A DNA stretch of 64,000 nucleotides, from positions 9,220,501 to 9,284,500 of the forward strand of contig SMMW01000584.1 in the NCBI GenBank assembly GCA_004794655.1. The letters run 5' to 3'. Position 1 is the stretch's first letter. Every line of letters starts with the position of its first letter. Shown here one piece after another: positions 60,675 to 64,000 of this stretch. The position numbers were made by a program, and so were the translations under genes. The DNA is from Marisa cornuarietis (lineage: Eukaryota; Mollusca; Gastropoda; Architaenioglossa; Ampullariidae). The notes under the pieces are model-generated. The model made no database searches and had not been told where the DNA came from. It saw only the letters and a program-made list of their open reading frames with translations.

Positions 60675-62930
60675 CCAAAAGTCCTGTGACCATATGTTGT
60701 TGTTCTGGTGACAGGAACAGTCAGAGTACGGTTGTCAGAGGAAGAGCGGAGTTGTCTGGCCGGAGAGTAAGGGATGAGAAGTTCAGAGAAATAGTCAGGA
60801 CAGGAGCCTGCAAAGAAATTAAAACACAGCACAGACAGTTTGTACTGGATGCGAGAACGGACGGGTAGCCAATGTAGGAAACGAAGGAGAGGAGTGACAT
60901 GGTCCCGTTTCCTTGCTCTAAGTACCAGACGTGCAGCGGAGTTCTGTACTCTCTGGAGTTTCTGAATGAGGGATGAGGGGCAGCCTGCCAGCAAGGAGTT
61001 GCAGTAGTCAAGTCGTGAAAGAACAAACGCACAGACAAGAGTGTTGGTGGCACGTGTAGAGAGAAAGTGACGGATGGCACTGATCTTACGGAGCTCATAG
61101 TAGGCAGACTGACAGACAGCTGTAACATGTTTATCAAGAGGCATGTCTGCGATGACAATAAATCCCAGATTCCTAACAGATGACGTGAAGGTGATGTTGC
61201 TGTCGCCCACCTTGATGTGATTGGGCAGACTGACGAGTGAAGGTTGATGTCTTCTTCTATGGCACAAGAGGGCTTCCGTTTTATCATCATTTAGTTTAAG
61301 CTTGTTTTTCACCATCCAGCCCTTGACATCACTAATACAAGCTTCTAGAGAGCTAATAGCAGAGTGAGACTCAGCCAGTGGAATAGAACAGTAAAGCTGC
61401 GTGTCATCTGCATAGGACTGATGAGACACCTGGTGAGACCGGATGCAAGATGAAAGTAGTTTAGTATACAGGATGAATAGGACTGGGCCAAGTACTGAGC
61501 CTTGGGGAACGCCACAGAAAAGTGAAGCAGGGCGAGATGTCTGACCATCAACTAACACAGTCTGGGTCCTATCAGTGAGATAGGAGTTGAACCATGAGAG
61601 GGCAGGTCCAGAAATCCCGTAGAGGGTGTGGAGTCTGTGAAGAAGCAAAGAGTGGTCTATAGTGTCAAATGCAGCAGACAGGTCCAGTAGGGTTAATGGA
61701 GAGACATCACCACTGTCAAGAGCAGATAATATATCTGTTGTTACTTTAATAAGAGTGGTCTCAGTGCTGTGGAAAGGTCTATATGCCGACTGAGCTTGTG
61801 GAAGAAGATGGTGGTCTTGTAAATAGGCCTAGAGCTGTGTCAAAACTATTTTCTCTATGATCTTAGAGAGAAAAGACAAGTTGGAGACTGGGCGGTAGTT
61901 GTTTAGCACATTGACATCAAGCGTGGATTTCTTTAGAAGTGGCCTCACCACCGCATTCTTGAACAGAGATGGGAAAACACCTGACGACAGGCTGACATTT
62001 ACAATATTTGTGATGGCAGGAAGTAGAGTATCGAGGCACTCGAGCAGAAGGCTTGTGGGCATCGGATCTAACTCGCAGGTTGTTGCTTTAGCTTTTAGGA
62101 TAACCGCTTTCACATCGGTCTCAGAGACTGGTAAGAACTTGGTCATGGAGCATCCTGGGAGGACATCACAGGAGATGCTGTCAAGCGCTGACGCCGAGTC
62201 TAATGATGATCGAATGTCCGATATCTTGCTGGTGAAATAATCACTAAAAACTTGCGGCAGCAGTGAAGCAGGGTAGGCAGTAGGCAGTAGGCAGTGGTGT
62301 TGCTGTCTTTGATCCAGTCATTTTATTGCAAATGGCAAAAAGCTTTTTGGAGGAGGTGCAATTAATTATTTGGCCCTGAAGATATGATGTTTTAGCCTCA
62401 TAAATGCATTTTGCAACGCTTCGCTTTGCAGCATTGTAAATTTCTTTGTGGATGACGAGTCCAGTCTTCCGCCAAACACGTTCAGCTCGCCGGCGCGTGC
62501 GCTTCAGGTCACGGAGTTCAACGCGGATCTGTGAATACCAAGGCGCACATTTAGACTGGCGCATCAGACGTCGAGACACTGGGGCGTGGTCATCAACTAC
62601 TCTACGTAAAACACAGTCAAGTTGCTCGGCAGAGGGTGGTTGGAGGAGCGCCATCTGCAGCTGTGCTTTGAATGCCAGTCTATCAACATTTCGTAATGAG
62701 CGAGTGGATCTAAAAACTGGCGCCGATGATGGGCATTTGTGATCAAGTTCGATCAGTACACAGTAGTGGTCAGATGAGAGATCGTGGGAAACATCAACTG
62801 ACTGGACTAAGTGGTCATCAGGTCGATGTATGACCCAGTCCAAGATGTGATCTCTTTTGTGAGTTGGCTGCGACACGGACTGTACGAGACGAAAGGTGTG
62901 CAACATTTCAGACATTTTGACAGCAGTCAT
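60587..62930 (-). mobile_element. CR1/L2-type retrotransposon, minus copy, 5'-truncated and frame-broken
   Basis: This second copy of the same family lies on the opposite strand, from the middle of the endonuclease (SEMLHTFRLVQS near 62910) to near the protein end (PTIESFKSAL near 60590). Its protein is very close to the plus copy across the shared part. It has a 7-base duplication near 62275-62295 that shifts the frame, and a TAG at about 61829 where the plus copy has TGG. It keeps the C-terminal part that the plus copy lacks. The 5' break is at about 62927, next to AAT-rich sequence. Confidence 0.87.
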
Positions 62931-64000
62931 TAATACTTTATCATATGTGGTAGTAATAATAATCACATTTGTATAGCCTCAGGACTCAAATTAAGCGCTT
63001 TACAGTAATAAAAGTTCAGTGGCGTAGGAACCAGTGCGGATCGATGGGGGAGCAAGAGGGACAGCCGCCCCTCATAAAAGATACTGAGGAGGCAAGAATG
63101 TGAACGTCGTTCACTGTCAGCATGATATTCGCCGCCCCCTCCCCCAAAAAGCTGAGCATCTTCCTACACTACTGGAGTGCACTGGTATAGCGTGTTTCGT
63201 TGTCAAAACGCCAAGTTCAGTGCATTGCACAGAAAGAGCAATTAAATATATAACTGCCCAATGAAGAAACAAAACACGAAGAGGAAGCGATGATGTATGA
63301 TAACAGCACACAATGTAGCGATGGCCAGTTTCTCTTAGGATGAATGCAGCAAGAGGATCAAGCCAGGTGCAGGAGATAAACGTGAATAGGATGTAGAAAA
63401 AAGTCAGCTTCGACCAGTTAGCAAAAGGGAGATCACCCAATCAACGACGTCAGACGATGGATCTAATCTCTTGTTCAACCGTTTCAGCATGAACGTTGAT
63501 CTACATGGTTTCAGCAAGGAATCCAAGTAAAGAAGTTAAAGCAGAACGGAACCATGACCAGGGCCGCCGAGAGCCAGAACAGGTCCCGGGGCAGACGACC
63601 TCTCCGGGCCCCTTGTAATTGTAATGGTAAATTATTTTCCAAGCATATAATTTGACTGACCAAGGCTGAACCCCCCCCCCCTTTTAGAGCCGCTGGCCCG
63701 GGTACACCAGACCCCCCTGTCCCTCTCTCTCGTCGGGCTTGGGTATTTCCCATACTGAATACATAAATTAATAGCACTAACTGTGTGGACATGCACAACC
63801 CACAAACAAACAATTAAAGCAGCTTCCCCGCAGAAGAGACAAATCTTTAGAATCTTTTGATGGTTTGTAGAACTGTTTAACTGCAGGAGAAAAGCTTCGG
63901 GTGGAAAGTGATAGACAGGATATCAATTAAGCTAACATGGATCACCTGGGGATAAGATAACAGTTACCACCAAGTAGGAGGTCAGATTCAAGGATTAGAC
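62931..64000. other. Right flank, repeats only
   Basis: No gene recognised. Just right of the retrotransposon is a TAATAATAATAATCACATTTGTATAG...AAGCGCTTTACAG motif (about 62950-63005), typical of dispersed invertebrate repeats, then unassigned sequence and the MITE-like palindrome near 63.6 kb. Confidence 0.45.
63558..63742. mobile_element. Short GC-ended palindromic MITE-like element
   Basis: The left end CCAGGGCCGCCGAGAG is a diverged reverse complement of the right end (CTCTCTCGTCGGGCTTGG). Inside, CCCGGGGCAGACG and GGGCCCC near the left face CTGGCCCGGGTACACC near the right. The core is AT-rich. No coding capacity. Boundaries are approximate. Confidence 0.5.

Noticed and set aside
1..64000. 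CRISPR arrays, rRNA or canonical tRNA genes
   Set aside because: No spaced direct-repeat array, no rRNA-like block and no full cloverleaf was seen. The only A/B-box pair found belongs to the SINE at 43.7-43.9 kb.

Overview
This is a piece of an animal nuclear genome. It has spliced genes with GT-AG introns, AT-rich spacers with many (CA)n/(TG)n tracts, a tRNA-derived SINE, and decayed non-LTR and DNA transposons. The repeat types and the style of the proteins suggest an invertebrate, most likely a lophotrochozoan such as a mollusc. That is inference; no single marker settles it.

Layout. Bases 1-7.1 kb hold no recognisable gene. At 7173-8201 (+) lies an intronless open reading frame for a cytosolic NAD-dependent glycerol-3-phosphate dehydrogenase homologue. 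Its fold motifs are kept, but several catalytic and substrate-binding residues are replaced, so it looks like a retrogene that became a pseudoenzyme. Two perfect CRE palindromes lie about 400 bases upstream. From 8.2 to 29.6 kb I find no host exons. That stretch holds a wrecked non-LTR retrotransposon without its reverse transcriptase (about 21.7-23.65 kb) and a 3.7-kb structure made of two 1.5-kb inverted arms with THAP-like coding remnants (24.35-28.1 kb).

From 29601 to 38844 (+) run thirteen exons of the centrosomal protein CEP78. They cover the last leucine-rich repeats to the stop codon; the first leucine-rich-repeat exons are not visible. One of its introns carries a Tigger/pogo-like DNA element and a 5'-truncated RTE-like retrotransposon.

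From 42.6 to 54.8 kb sits a head-to-head pair of paralogous zinc-finger genes, here called ZNF-A (minus) and ZNF-B (plus). Each has four exons. The last exon is exactly 855 coding bases in both and encodes nine C2H2 fingers. Both proteins also share an unusual N-terminal module: a helical WCxIK...AGFLMQ stretch followed by a C-X2-C-X7-C-X2-C knuckle. About 5 kb of repeat-rich DNA separates the two starts, including a 48-base TG tract and a degenerate telomere-like patch. A third, broken finger array (ZNF-C) follows at 56.4-57.0 kb on the minus strand.

The right end is taken up by two copies of one CR1/L2-type retrotransposon joined tail to tail (57.2-62.9 kb), forming a long inverted repeat with 2.0-kb arms. 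A short MITE-like palindrome lies near 63.6 kb. The strongest leads for something undescribed are the ZNF pair with its N-terminal module, the catalytically stripped dehydrogenase, and the two long inverted repeats, which could form hairpin RNA if transcribed.
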